DNA of 64,000 nt, from NCBI GenBank assembly GCA_034440615.1, contig JAOTOM010004345.1:21001-85000 (forward strand), read 5' to 3'. Below the pieces are notes generated by a model. The model was given only the letters and a program-made list of their open reading frames with translations, was not told the DNA's origin and did no database searches. A program made the position numbers and the translations under genes. Shown here in pieces: positions 33,430 to 45,539 of this stretch (position 1 is the stretch's first letter; the number at the start of each line of letters is the position of its first letter). This DNA is from Ashinkailepas kermadecensis. Lineage: Eukaryota; Arthropoda; Thecostraca; Neolepadidae.

Positions 33430-34990
33430 TATAGAAGAAAAGTATTGATCTGTACTTGGCATTAATTAGATATGGGGTAACACATCTTATTCCATTGGAT
33501 ACAAATATCCATGGATATCTATAAATTAATCCCTACAAGGGCGGTTGACGCAGTAACGTTCCGTCCAATGTCTTGATCCAGCATACGGCACTTGCCCTTT
33601 ACCTTGCTTGCCTCATCGCGGTACTTTCTTTTCGGGCTTACCACGATCGAGAGGAAGCCGAGCGCTTCTTCTCCGATGTATACACAACAAAGGCTGAACA
33701 AAGGTGTATTGTATACACAACAAAAGCATATATAGGCATAAGCATGTATATGTATACACAACAAAAGCACCGTAAACAAAAGTTTATTCTCAGAGGAGTG
33801 GTAATCCAGATGTTAAAAACTCCCTCATCCAGCTTGGTTTAAGCAGGCCTCTGGGTGCTTTTTCGGATGCTACACTTCGCATCCCTGTTATTTTAGCATC
33901 ATGCTCAATTTAAGAATTCATATGGTGCTAGGAATCGTGCGTGGCGGAACACGAGTGCCCGAAGGTGCTAAACAAATGGCACCCTTTATGAGTTTTCTTC
34001 CAGCACACTAGGGGTGTTTTGTGAAATAGGAGTACCCTTTGGATGCAAATATTTTAGCTTCGTCTATTAAGTACACAATTTAGCCCTACATCTCCTCTAT
34101 ACAAGCATCTCACTGCTACCATTGCTGCTAGAAATGGCATCAACTGTTTATATGTGGCATACCGCACAGCTTTTGAGGATGTTATTGCAAACAAAATGGG
34201 CATAACTCAGGGGTGGGTCGGAGAGGACCTCCTCCCGGGGGAGGATGAGAGGATCCCCAGGCCCTGTCCTTCCAGGGAGTGAAACCAGGGAAGGACCTCC
34301 TCCCCTTGGTTAACGACACCTTGGAACAGTGATGGGCACCGCGACGGCTCGGAAGCACCTCCTCAGGAAGCGACTAGTGCGCTTTCCCGGGGTACTTCCC
34401 CTAAGCAGGTGCTCGCACGACCAAAGTTCCTGGGTTCGCCCCTCGCGCCACTGAACGCAGTTAACATAAATGACTTGACTTACATGGACATATCAAGGGC
34501 AAGCAGTCATTAATGGCTGGCTAATCGTAACAAAAAGTAAGGTATTAACTAATAGCTGAGTCAAACGGAGCATACAAAACAATGGTAATAATGCAAATCT
34601 CTTTGCCAACCATATAGCTTTCGATTCGTTATTCCACTAGCCACCATGCACTTAAGAATTACACACATAATTTGACATATATATGTATTCCTAAGATTTT
34701 GCATAGCTCTGAGCGGACTCCAGAGGCTGGATTACCTTTACGAACATTTCCATATCGCAGCCAATACAGCCGATAAGTGTTATGCCTAGACGCTCTTTCA
34801 CACTGTACCGGACGCAGCCGGAAAGGATACACATTTTCGTGCACGCCGTACCGGACAGAACTGGGTAGTGTGATCCCGAACAACGCGAAACAATACCTTC
34901 AAAGGACTGATTAACACCCTTCACACCGCAGAGAACATCGCTAGGACGTGCTATATCCAACTACGCAAAACTGTAACATGTAGCACTGAC
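33430..34990. other. Unassigned spacer, possible SINE relic near 34.2-34.5 kb
   Basis: No exon. At 34.20-34.47 kb a GC-rich block (GGACCTCCTCCCGGGGGAGG...) ends with a B-box-like GGGTTCGCCCCTCGCG. It could be a tRNA-derived SINE relic. An A box is not clear. Confidence 0.3.
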
Positions 34991-34997
34991 ACTTCCG

Positions 34998-35120
34998 TGG
35001 AGGTCCCCGGGTTTGGGATCCGAGCCCACGGTCCCCGGGTGTGGGATCCGAGCCCACGGTCCCCGGGTGTGGGATCCGGGCCCACGGTCCCCGGGTGTGG
35101 GATCCGAGCCCACGATCTTA
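34998..35120. repeat. Minisatellite, 28-bp unit, about 4.3 copies
   Basis: Copies of GGTCCCCGGGTGTGGGATCC followed by GAGCCCAC. GTGGG and CCCAC are inverted within the unit. Confidence 0.92.
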
Positions 35121-35971
35121 CCATGAAGAATCCAACCGACTGAGCTTATGCGACCCCACACTATGTACTGTATGTACATATGTACTGATCTGCATCAGTA
35201 CATATTTGACCTGGTCATGGTTGGCTAAGGCCATTGACATCACTTAACCGCTGGTGTTTGTATGTTTGATGTTGACCATGTACTGAATCCAATCCAAAGT
35301 CCATTAGATTTCATAACGTCGCGTAACGAGTAATATTTGGCCTTGGACACATATTTCCACCTATATGCTTTGCTTACACAAATATGTAACCATGGCTATA
35401 CACCTTTGATTGAACTTTTGGGAACACGGCTGATGTTGTCAAAGCCTGCCGATACCGCCTCCACCTTCTGCGTGCTGAAGTGATGACGTCGATCGACCTC
35501 ACACAACTGAAATTATCCCAGTGGTCAGGAAAGTAACCAGTAATGCCAAATTCGGTGGAGTGGGACGGATTTCAAGAGAAGCAACCTAATTTCTTGTTGC
35601 TTTCTCCGGGGCATGACGCGGTACAGGAACAAATCCACCATTCCACTGCCTATAATTTACTCAAAACCCTTCAATCTACAGAAACGTAGCTTAGCATATT
35701 GCAGCACAGAAGTAGACATACGAACAAGGGTCAAAAAGCGTACCTACTCTGCATCACGCAGCCGAGCAAGCAAAGCAAAGTGACTCACCTCTCTGTCCTC
35801 GAACAGCCGACCGAAGTTGAGCAGCACGTCAGCAGCAATTTGAAGTGTGCCGTAGTTAAATTATTCAGGCGGCATATGCGGTCTCGCTTGTACTAAGACA
35901 GAATTACAAGCTCTGCAAATCAGCCGACTTACCTCCACTGCCACAGCACTGTCAGTGCCCGGTACCGATAC

Positions 35972-36524
35972 TGCGCACCACACCACGCCGCGCCTCACCA
36001 CGCCGCACCTCACCACGCCGCACCTCACCACGCCGCACCTCACCACGCCGCACCTCACCACGCCGCACCTCACCACGCCGCGCCTCACCACGCCGCGCCT
36101 CACCACGCCGCGCCTCACACGCCGCACCTCACCACGCCGCACCTCACCACGCCGGCCTCCCACGCCGCCCTCACCACGCCGCACCTCACCACGCCGCACC
36201 TCACCACGCCGCGCCTCACCACGCCGCACCTCACCACGCCGCACCTCACCACGCCGCACCTCACCACGCCGCACCACACCACGCCGCACCTCACCACGCC
36301 GCACCTCACCACGCCGCACCTCACCACGCCGCACCTCACCACGCCGCGCCTCACCACGCCGCACCTCACCACGCCGCACCTCACCACGCCGCACCTCACC
36401 ACGCCGCACCACACCACGCCGCACCTCACCACGCCGCACCTCACCACGCCGCACCTCACCACGCCGCACCTCACCACGCCGCACCTCACCACGCCGCACC
36501 TCACCACGCCGCACCACACCACGC
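35972..36524. repeat. Minisatellite, 15-bp unit, about 36 copies
   Basis: Copies of CACCACGCCGCACCT with C/G changes (CGCGCCTCACC). A few units are truncated near 36110-36175, where the frame slips. Because 15 is a multiple of three, five-residue peptide repeats are open in several frames on both strands. They are not convincing genes. Confidence 0.97.
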
Positions 36525-36529
36525 TCGAG

Positions 36530-37890
36530 TACACAGCGATGGCGGAACTAACGCGGGAACGGTGTCGTAGCGCGAATCTCTTCAGTCATGTTTTGAGCTT
36601 GTCGTTAACTAGCAGGTCATCACATTTACAATTTCACGCTAAATTTACACCACACAATTAGCTACACTTTGCAAGCACTCGTGCTCTTTGCACCCCTTGT
36701 AACGTACTCTTTTAGTAGCATGCCGCTTACGCTGAGCATCGTTTTGCGCAATCTGGTACTCGCTTCTAGTATACTGAACGGCATACTGCTTTTATCAGCA
36801 TGGGACAACATCATTGCATGTTATTTCGTGACATTCTTAATACCATTGTGCTTTAGACAATCATTATTTTTATAGTTTGGTGCTGACACATTTGGCAATG
36901 AGGACTTTATTAGCACTCTGGTGGTAAACGTTTTGTGAAGTGTTGCATGGTGCTGGGTTTTCGCAGCTATGAGGCAGCAAGGCTCTACTCTTAATAAATA
37001 TAATTTGTAATCGATGCAAAAGAACGGCATTAAGGCCCTCGTTAGCATGCATTTAGCAAGCATTAGAGCCAAGTTTTTTTAACAGTGTATGAATGATCCG
37101 ACCCCATCCGATTTGGCCTGGCCCGGCCCGGCTTTCATGCTTTTGAATCCTCAGAAACTTTTTGTTCCAACTTTTTAAGTTCTAAGTTTTTTTTCTTGCT
37201 CAGAATTTGACCTCGCTGTTGTACTCTTTTTATGTTTTACGTCTTTTGTTTGTTTGTAGCGTATTTTATTTTGTCTGCGTCTTCATATCTCAATATTTCC
37301 CCGAAGTACCCGAAACCTCTGCCTAGTGGAAGAGCTGTGTGCTCTGCCCAGTGGAAGAGCTGTGTGCTCTGCCCAGTGGAAGAGCTGTGTGCTCTGCCCA
37401 GTGGAAGAGCTGTGTGCCTCCACTTGAAGTACCCACACAGGTAGCTGAAAGGGTTCGATCGGCCACCGCTCACATGACGTTACTTACGTCACACTATATG
37501 ACCTGTGTTCCCTCAGGGCCGGGAAATTGGCCGACCGAATGGCAGTTCGGTGTAAGGTGCCGTAGTGAGCGCTAGGTTTCCTGCGTTCATGACGAGATAA
37601 TAGACACTATTTCCGAATGAGGCTCATTTTCCTCATATAGTGCACTTTTAGCACACATTTGAATACACTGTGCCGAATCATTGGAATTGAATATGTTTAT
37701 TTCTGAAATATGTGTACTTGCGTTGAAATTGAACGCAATAATATGTATGTCTTCACGGGTTGCTACGAGTCAACCTATCCTTCGATTATATATTACTGAC
37801 CTGTACAAATTAAAAAAAGAAACTTGCATTGTTTGACAGTAGTGGGGAAATGCAACGTTATACATCTTTAAAAATAAGAAAGATATTTAA
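36530..37890. other. Unassigned spacer
   Basis: AT-rich, with no exon recognised apart from the 25-bp tandem repeat listed separately. Confidence 0.5.
37320..37425. repeat. Minisatellite, 25-bp unit, four copies
   Basis: Copies of GTGGAAGAGCTGTGTG followed by CTCTGCCCA, nearly identical. Confidence 0.93.
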
Positions 37891-37892
37891 GT

Positions 37893-38084
37893 CAAGTGCA
37901 GCCAGAATTTCTAAAGGAGAACCCGACCAAAAAATGTGATGAAGCCTGCATCGCTTTCGGTGCCCAAATCGCACCGACAATGGATGGTGTCGTGTGGTGA
38001 AAATATCAAAATGTCTTGTTTGATCTAGTGTATTTTTGGTTCCTCCTGGGGAGGGGGCGGGACCACCTTGGCAGCGCCTCAGTG
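37893..38084. mobile_element. hAT-like MITE, diverged copy (pair with 56270-56470)
   Basis: Shares with the 56.3-kb copy an ordered series of words: GCAGCCAG, CCGACCAAAAAATG, TGATGAAGC or TATGAAGC, AAAATWTC, CTTGTTT, GTGTATTTTT and GGGGGCGGG. It ends in GGCAGCGCCTCAGTG, a degraded inverted copy of the left end. TSD not clear. Confidence 0.6.
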
Positions 38085-38775
38085 TCACAGCAGTGTCAGG
38101 ACTGTCATCTCAGACGGCATAGGCAATCACGAGCTACTTACTGGCAATGGCAGCATCATATTGTGGTTCCTCGATGACCCCACGAAATATAAAGGAAATA
38201 TTCACGTTGAAATATGGTCTTCGTTTGCTGTATTATTTGGCTACGAATATGCGTTGCTCCGCTGTGCCTCTGAGCCGTGCACTTCGGACTAGCATAAAAC
38301 CGTAAAATAGTTCAAGTGAAGAAGTCTGACAACCCCTTTCTACCATGATATTACGTATCAAGTAAGCGTATCCAATCGGGATGTTTATTTGGCTATAAAA
38401 ATAGATATCCGGCCCACGACACACATCAAGACACGGCGGATGGATTTACATGCCCCTTTTAACAAAAGCCTAGCCATTTTCATGGTTTACTGATGCGATC
38501 ACGAACCTGTTTTGTTCCAGTAGAGACATTTGTTCGCCGATGTCTTGACCCGCATATGCTCGACAGCAGGCTGCTTTCGACGGTTGGCTGGCATTCCGTC
38601 CAGGGAGTCGCAGCGGCTACCGACCCAGAAAGCTGCACGCCACCCATGTTGCGTCGGCTGGGGCCGAGTTGGCATCGTCTCGCCCACCGGAATGACCCCA
38701 GTTGGGCTGTAAACGCCAGATGTTCCTGTCTGCCGCGCTGAAATTGTCCAAATATGGCTGCGATTAGTCCTGCAC

Positions 38776-40626
38776 GATGCTGCTGACACGGCACACTGCG
38801 AGCCTCCCACAGACATGTGAGGCGATGTCTGCCTGACACGGCACACTGCGAGCCTCCCACAGACATGTGAGGCGATGTCTGCCTGACACGGCACACTGCG
38901 AGCCTCCCACAGACATGTGAGGCGATGTCTGCCTGACCACGTGGGGCTCACACTGCGAGCCTCCCACAGACATGTGAGGCGATGCTGCTAACACGGCACA
39001 CTGCGAGCCTCCCACAGACATGTGAGGCGATGTCTGCCTGACCACGTGGGGCTCACACTGCGAGCCTCCCACAGACATGTGAGGCGATGTCTGCCTGGCA
39101 CGGCACACTGCGAGCCTCCCACAGACATGTGAGGCGATGCTGCTGACACGGCACACTGCGATCCTCCCACAGCCATGTGAGGCGATGCTGCTGACACGGC
39201 ACACTGCGATCCTCCCACAGACATGTGAGGCGATGTCTGCCTGACACGGCACACTGCGAGCCTCCCACAGACATGTGAGGCGATGTCTGCCTGACACGGC
39301 ACACTGCGAGCCTCCCACAGACATGTGAGGCGATGTCTGCCTGGCACGGCACACTGCGAGCCTCCCACAGACATGTGAGGCGATGTCTGCCTGACACGGC
39401 ACACTGCGAGCCTCCCACAGACATGTGAGGCGATGTCTGCCTGACCACGTGGGGCTCACACTGCGAGCCTCCCACAGACATGTGAGGCGATGTCTGCCTG
39501 ACACTGCACACTGCGAGCCTCCCACAGACATTTCAGGCGATGTCTGCCTGACCACGTGGGGCTCACACTGCGAGCCTCCCACAGCCATGTGAGGCGATGC
39601 TGCTGACACGGCACACTGCGAGCCTCCCACAGACATTTGAGGCGATGTCTGCCTGACCACGTGGGGCTCACACTGCGAGCCTCCCACAGCCATGTGAGGC
39701 GATGTCTGCCTGACACGGCACACTGCGAGCCTCCCACAGCCATGTGAGGCGATGCTGCTAACACGGCACACTGCGAGCCTCCCACAGCCATGTGAGGCGA
39801 TGCTGCTGCACACTGCGAGCCTCCCACAGACATGTGAGGCGATGTCTGCCTGGCACGGCCACTGCGAGCCTCCCACAGCCATGTGAGGCGATGTCTGCCT
39901 GACCACGTGGGGATCACACTGCGAGCCTCCCACAGCCATGTGAGGCGATGCTGCTAACACGGCACACTGCGAGCCTCCCACAGCCATGTGAGGCGATGCT
40001 GCTGACACGGCACACTGCGAGCCTCCCACAGACATGTGAGGCGATGTCTGCCTGGCACGGCACACTGCGAGCCTCCCACAGACATGTGAGGCGATGTCTG
40101 CCTGACCACGTGGGGCTCACACTGCGAGCCTCCCACAGACATGTGAGGCGATGCTGCTGACACGGCACACTGCGAGCCTCCCACAGCCATGTGAGGCGAT
40201 GCTGCTACACGACACACTGCGAGCCTCCCACAGACATGTGAGGCGCGATGCCCGTGGGATCACACTGCGAGCCTCCACAGATGTGAGGCGATGCTGCTGA
40301 CACGGCCCACTGCGAGCCTCCCACAGACATTTGAGGCGATGTCTGCCTGACCACGTGGGGCTCACACTGCGAGCCTCCCACAGACATGTGAGGCGATGTC
40401 TGCCTGACACGGCACACTGCGCAGCCTCCCCACAGACATGTGAGGCGATGCTGCTAACACGTCACACTGCGAGCCTCCCACAGACATTGAGGCGATGTCT
40501 GCCTGACCACGTGGGGCTCACACTGCGAGCCTCCCACAGCCATGTGAGGCGATGTCTGCCTGGCACGGCACACTGCGAGCCTCCCACAGACATGTGAGGC
40601 GATGTCTGCCTGACCACGTGGGGCTC
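38776..40626. repeat. Minisatellite, about 50-bp unit, about 36 copies, running into exon 6
   Basis: Units contain CACACTGCGAGCCTCCCACAG followed by ACATGTGAGGCGATG; the first word is 21 bases split here as CACACTGCGAG and CCTCCCACAG. Three length variants differ in the linker: GTCTGCCTGACACGG, GTCTGCCTGACCACGTGGGG and CTGCTGACACGG. CCTCCCACAG|AC resembles a 3' splice site and occurs in nearly every unit. The last unit is continuous with the open frame of exon 6. Confidence 0.96.
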
Positions 40627-40749
40627 TCTTGGTTCTGCTTCCACGGAAAAAGAAGCACCGGAGTAACCTATGACACCCGATGGGTGGATGCCATTCCCGA
40701 GTGGCTTAGTCGCGACCACCGAGACATGGTGTGCGTTAGCGTTCTTCCA
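40590..40749 (+). CDS. Exon 6: probable extracellular exon, start ambiguous
   Basis: A non-repetitive frame with WFCFHGKRSTGVTYDTRWVD and PEWLSRDHRDMVCVSVLP ends at the donor CTTCCA|GTAAGC in phase 0. Three possible acceptors are all phase 2 and all match exon 5. They are the repeat-borne CCTCCCACAG (start 40590), GAAAAAG (start 40653) and AAGAAG (start 40656). The downstream two have a better non-repetitive pyrimidine tract (CTCTCTTGGTTCTGCTTCC). If 40590 is used, 12 residues are encoded by the minisatellite unit itself. No domain is recognised with confidence. Confidence 0.42.
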
Positions 40750-40754
40750 GTAAG

Positions 40755-43700
40755 CACAGCAGCCGATGATTCATCCGTTGGGTATCTTTTGACAACTTTT
40801 CTTCGTTGGGTACTTAGAGGTGACTGAACAGGACGTTATTTCTGAAGTTATGCTTCACCAATTTTTGTTGCAATCAGAGTTTTGCCTGCAATATTGCAGT
40901 CAATACGCTCAGGTGGCTGATATTTGATGCTTTAATCCTCGCCCGTGCCACGTGTTGCCACCTTCACTAGTGCAGAGGGCGTTGCGACCCATTGTACTTC
41001 CATTCGAAGAGTGCTGCCCGCATACAACAAAAAACATCATTACACGTGACAAGATCTCGCGATTGGTACACCCACTTGGGAGAGGATGTCGCGATGATAC
41101 TTGGGTTGTAGGTTGCTGGGTGACCTACCGAGCCAGCATACAGGTTATACGCCCCCCCCCGCCCCCCAAAAAAAAAAATCGAGTATTTTCACGTTTATTT
41201 ATCCTTGTGTAAAAAAAGATAACAATTACGCGCATGAAATGGTCAGCGCATTATTTCTCAATATCATGGAACATCAACGATGTGCGATTTGATACACTTC
41301 CACGGTGCGAACAAGGAAGGGAAGATGATGTGATGAAGATGAGGTAGAAAATTCAGTGAAGTCAGGTTTCATGAGCTCATGTCGGAATTCTCTGAAATAT
41401 TTCCGGAACTTACTTTCCGGTACCAGAGGATAAAAACGAATTACAAATGCAGCTTCAGCGTCAAAATTACCTCGGGAGTGGCTCATAAGCTGAACAAGAT
41501 CATCTGCCGTCAAATTGCGTCAATGACCTTCAATGACAGTGGGAAGGTCAATGATTTATGTAAGCGGATTAACCGGATTGTCCATCACCTCACCACATTC
41601 AACATTGGCTAGTTGAGGGTGTCAAGCTAGGTAATTCGCCGGAATTTCGCGATTTTAATGAAGGACGGCATGGTATGTGCCGTCTTGCGAAGGCACAGCT
41701 CAACAACGGATAATAGTATATCTACTACTATTATCCGTGGCTCAACGACGCGATATTAAATCTTTAAATCGTGTGTAAGGCCGGCAGAAAGAAGTTCCAT
41801 TTGCTGTGACAACCAGTGGCGTGCTAACGCGTATGGTTTTTCGTGGTCAGCGAGACAAAAACCGAGAGTGGGTTGAATCAGCACCTCACTGGTCAGGCTA
41901 TGGTTCAGATGTTTCCCGCACCATTCGATACAATTTGGATTAAATGCGGTCATTGACCTCGCTTGACGTCATGAAGTCACAGTCATAAAGGGTTAAGGAT
42001 TAATAAGAGGCACATCGGTCGATCTGGATTAAACCTATAAAGGCAAGGTACCATAAGGCGAGAAAAAGATGCTGAAGCAGCCTAATCAATGCTATATCCT
42101 GATTGCTAAAGCAACTATCTACCTCATTGTGTTAGCATGGCCAGTCTCATCAGCATCACATACCCGAAGGAAGATACTGAATCCACTGCCGTGCACACCT
42201 GTTACCAGCATAATTCCATTCAGCGACGTCTTAACCTTTATCAACTCCAAAGTAGTCACTTGGAGCTTTTATAGCCGTTGTGCATCACGTGTGGTGTAAG
42301 CTTGACTTGACTTGGTCCGTTAACCATGTACATCGTGAGGTCGAATGAGGCGATGATAGATGATATATAGGCGATATAGGCGATGATAGATCAAAGCCAC
42401 ACTCTGGTGTTCAACTGTGATTCTACCATACATTCGCTACATGGTCCCGTTCAAGTTGTCGATAACCTGCATGTCTTGCGAAATTTTCCAGAAGGTGCGA
42501 GTTCGAGCCCTTTTTGATGGTGGTGGTTTCCTACAAGTAGTTTTTTTTAGACGATGCTTGGAATTTCGACTGGGCTTTGGTCGGATGAATCACTGGGGCC
42601 AGCACCAAGCGCCGTTGCGGGCCGCAGTAATTTTGGATGCTTTCTCGATACTTCGGCAGAGGAGCTCGACTGCGGAACTAGTGCCTCGAGTGTTGCAATG
42701 GGGGTATTAAAAATAACCCGTTTGAGCCGAAATTGTCTGCAATTCCGCCGAGAGCAGGCTCATTTATCGTGTTTGAAATCCGAATCTGAAGCGTATATAC
42801 ATTGTGTCGAATTATCGATTTAGTACCACGCCGTGCCACGGTCCCGCTTGTGTCACAGCCTTCCCGCTCAGCTTGACACGCACAGCCGTTGGGCGCGGCA
42901 ACCTCCATCAGACTGACACCGGGCGCACAGCTTCCCGGCCTCTGGGCGCTCAGATTGCATGACATTACGTCATAGCCACGTGGCCGACGGATGTCGATTG
43001 CGGTGCCCTTACCCGGCACCCTGATGCGGTGCCGGCTGGACGACACCGACTGGACAGGCACCGGCTAAGTTCCGCCATGCAACCTACTCTTTGTACAAAG
43101 CATGTGTGTACTCCAAAGAGAACATTGTAGTGAAATATGTGCAAAAACCAAAATTACAAGACTAGTTTAAATTCTGAATCAGATAATTACAACTTGAAAT
43201 ATTGCAACACAAAGTGTTTATGGTTTCAAAATCCTGAAGGTGGAGATGGGCCGGACCGGACCGAACACGACCTCTCAAGTGAACCTGCGTCGCATATGCA
43301 CGGAAGCAGACTCGCTTGGCCTGACATTCGCCTAATCGAACCAATTGGAAATGAACATCAATTTGTCATTGTCGGCAAAAGTGTACACTCATGACCATGC
43401 TGCAATTCAATCGCACAGCAAACTACTAGAACACCGACCAAAGTTTGTGTTGTCTTCGTCATACAATTATTGGAATCGCTGTTACCGTTCTAACCGCCAA
43501 CCTAGCCGTTTAATCATTTGCCATTTAAATGCCCTGAAGATAAAATAACAATCCCGTTGTTTGCTGGGATGCTTTTCCTGGACAGGGGCGACCTTCAGCA
43601 AGCTTATGACGAAGGCTGAATAGTAATCTGAACGCGCCATCCGATCCATCCAGAAAACCATCTCGGTTTGATGGATTGTTTTAACCGATATTTGAAATAC
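40755..43700. other. Intronic spacer, exon(s) expected but not located
   Basis: At least one exon that starts in phase 0 and ends in phase 2 must lie between 40750 and 51645 if the gene model is right. A 77-codon frame at 41379-41612 looks protein-like but offers only a phase-1 donor (TTTAT|GTAAGC), so it does not fit. The segment at 41949-42115 is the second copy of the repeat seen at 29.2 kb. A C-run followed by A-run lies at 41151-41180. Confidence 0.4.
41706..41738. other. 13-bp perfect hairpin between short direct repeats
   Basis: Arms ACGGATAATAGTA (41706-41718) and TACTATTATCCGT (41726-41738) are exact reverse complements, with the loop TATCTAC. The words GCTCAAC just left (about 41698) and right (about 41741) of the hairpin form a direct repeat. 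Confidence 0.8.
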
Positions 43701-43717
43701 GTTGTCTCACCGATAAA

Positions 43718-43912
43718 TTAACTTGTTTGTTTGTCTATTTGGTGGTTCTCGACGCACTTTTTGCACGACCACGGCTAATGGCGCCGCTCACACTGTTTCG
43801 CCGGTGGGCCGCGGGATTGGGAAATGTCCCGAGTGGTGAGAGTGTTGAACCCGGGACCTTTGGTACCCAGAGCTCAACACCTTAGCCACTCGCCCATCCC
43901 CGCCCCCGTTAA
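43718..43912 (-). mobile_element. tRNA-derived SINE, reverse orientation
   Basis: On the - strand the segment starts GGGGATGGGCGAGTGGCTAA, an A-box-like sequence resembling tRNA-Leu or tRNA-Ser. About 40 bp on comes CCCGGGTTCAACACTC, a B box. A tRNA-unrelated body follows, then a GACAAACAAACAAG tail near 43718-43735. A box, B box, body and tail in this order are the established SINE layout. The missing acceptor-stem pairing argues against a functional tRNA gene. Confidence 0.65.
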
Positions 43913-43919
43913 ATTAACT

Positions 43920-45110
43920 TCAGGGAAGTATTTGCTCCTCCTCGATTGCAATTGTAGGTACCCGACGTTGTTCTTGCTAAAATATCCTCAATTGTGCGGT
44001 TGCTGACCATAACTTGATGAGGACCGACCCTGTCTTATTCGTAAAGGGTTGAGACATGACCAAATTCCTCCATTGAAAGCGCCACTATTTGCACTATATT
44101 AGCCGGTAACTGCTCTGCCAAGTTCACCACTATTCATTGCTATGCATTTATATTCTGGTACAGCTGTTCTATGCTTGCTGCTATGTGGACGGCTCAGTGC
44201 TGCTAACTGGTGACCTCTAAAGGTCTCAGCCGCTGCTGATTAGCTCAGCAATATTGTGGAGAATGATTCATACAACTCATCGAGTGCACTGCGGTGTCAT
44301 TAGATGAAGCCAATGTACAGCACTCATATACATTGAATCGATATTCTTCTGTCAGGGTGAAATTAGGAAGCCGCCTTGGATGATTTATGTCAATGTCTTG
44401 CAATGAAGTATGCTAATTTCACTCACGCGTTAGAAGTGATGTGCTGAAAATTCATCCTTTCAAATGAGAAGCCATTCCTTATTCATGATTAGGTGAGGAC
44501 AGCCGGGGGGGGGGCTGGCGTATCATCAACCGTTCGTTTGTGTTGTTGCTAGGGAATAAGCTAGCGTATTCAGCAGGCGCGCACTCCGCGCATGCGCGAT
44601 CCCAATAGGTTCCGCCCATGGGCTTGTCGCACACAGACCGCATCAGCGGCCGGTCCGGCGGTACCTTACTAGTCTGAATGCCCACCGAGGCGGCACGGGA
44701 ACTGTCTCGAAGTTGGTGAAGGATGGGGGGGGGAGCTATAATATTTTTATGTTTGAAGTTCCATGCGACGCCCATAGGATCAACGAACTTATCAAAAGTT
44801 TGTGATCGTATGGACTGCTATCCCCTCTGTCGCATCCCCTCGCATTTCCCGCTCTCTTGGTCGGAGTTCCCAGATGGCTATCGATAGATATCGAGCATTA
44901 TGATCTGAAATTATAATTAGTATTTGTTTTAAGTACAGCAACTGGTAGACCAAAACAGGGGCGAAAAAAATAAGATATCAAGGGGCATGTGCTCTTCCAC
45001 GGAGATTTGGCACCTCTCAATGACATTCGTGAGGTTCTTTCCCCCCACCCCCTTCCCTGGATTTGTTTATATCAGCCGAAGGCCTGAATGCTCTAAGGGT
45101 GTAGAATAGG
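43920..45110. other. Unassigned spacer with G-runs
   Basis: No exon. Two G runs (about 44504-44513 and 44725-44733) bracket a 220-bp block and may be remnants of the TTAA-type element family with G-run ends. This is only a suggestion. Confidence 0.35.
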
Positions 45111-45116
45111 CTAAGA

Positions 45117-45481
45117 TGCTCGAGTGCACCCCGTTGCATTTGTTAGCCGAAATCGCCCCTCCAGAGACCAGACATCCACCACCTCCATCTTCACTGGCCG
45201 GTCGCACCAGACGAGGGGGCACCGTTCAGACTAGACGTCATTCCTCCAGTGACGTCGGCGCTCGTGCAAAGGTCACCGATTCCGACGAGCGCTCGCCGGG
45301 CGGCGGATATTTCCGGAGCTCGGGCCCGGGCCCCGTCGTGTCTGGCTCGGCATCAGTGGCGCCGCCAGCGGCTGACATCGGAGGCGTCGCAATGACGAGA
45401 GGTCGAGCAAATTTGGCACCGACACCGCGTGCGCGTCCTTCCGCAAGTGTTGTGCGGCCGCCCTCTCGCTTGGCAGCCTGA
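45117..45481 (+). other. GC-rich open frame of 121 codons, uncertain
   Basis: The first 60 bp (CTCGAGTGCACCCCGTTGC) belong to the hAT-like repeat family. From 45175 the DNA becomes GC-rich and the frame is Ser/Arg/Pro/Gly-rich, without domain or clear splice borders. A - strand frame covers the same block. I cannot support a gene here. Confidence 0.25.
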
Positions 45482-45539
45482 TCCCTGCCCTGGCCGCACT
45501 ATCAGAGCGCCGATGTATCGCTGACGGAGATTGCATCAT

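Noticed and set aside
35861..36551. 218- and 198-codon Arg-rich frames
   Set aside because: Generated by the 15-bp minisatellite; frame slips at the truncated units.
38521..38741. Exon-like segment after TTTTGTTCCAG with Cys-rich frames
   Set aside because: The frame required by exon 5 (phase 2) meets a stop after eight codons; no supported donor.
38764..40717. 433-codon Cys/His/Ser-rich frame on the - strand
   Set aside because: Translation of the 50-bp array; variation follows repeat units, not codons.
41379..41612. 77-codon protein-like frame as the missing LDLa-linker exon
   Set aside because: Its only good donor (TTTAT|GTAAGC) is phase 1, but phase 2 is needed, and no Cys suitable for LDLa C1 precedes it.
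43835..43912. Functional tRNA-Leu or tRNA-Ser gene on the - strand
   Set aside because: A and B boxes are present but acceptor-stem pairing is missing and a SINE-like body and tail follow.
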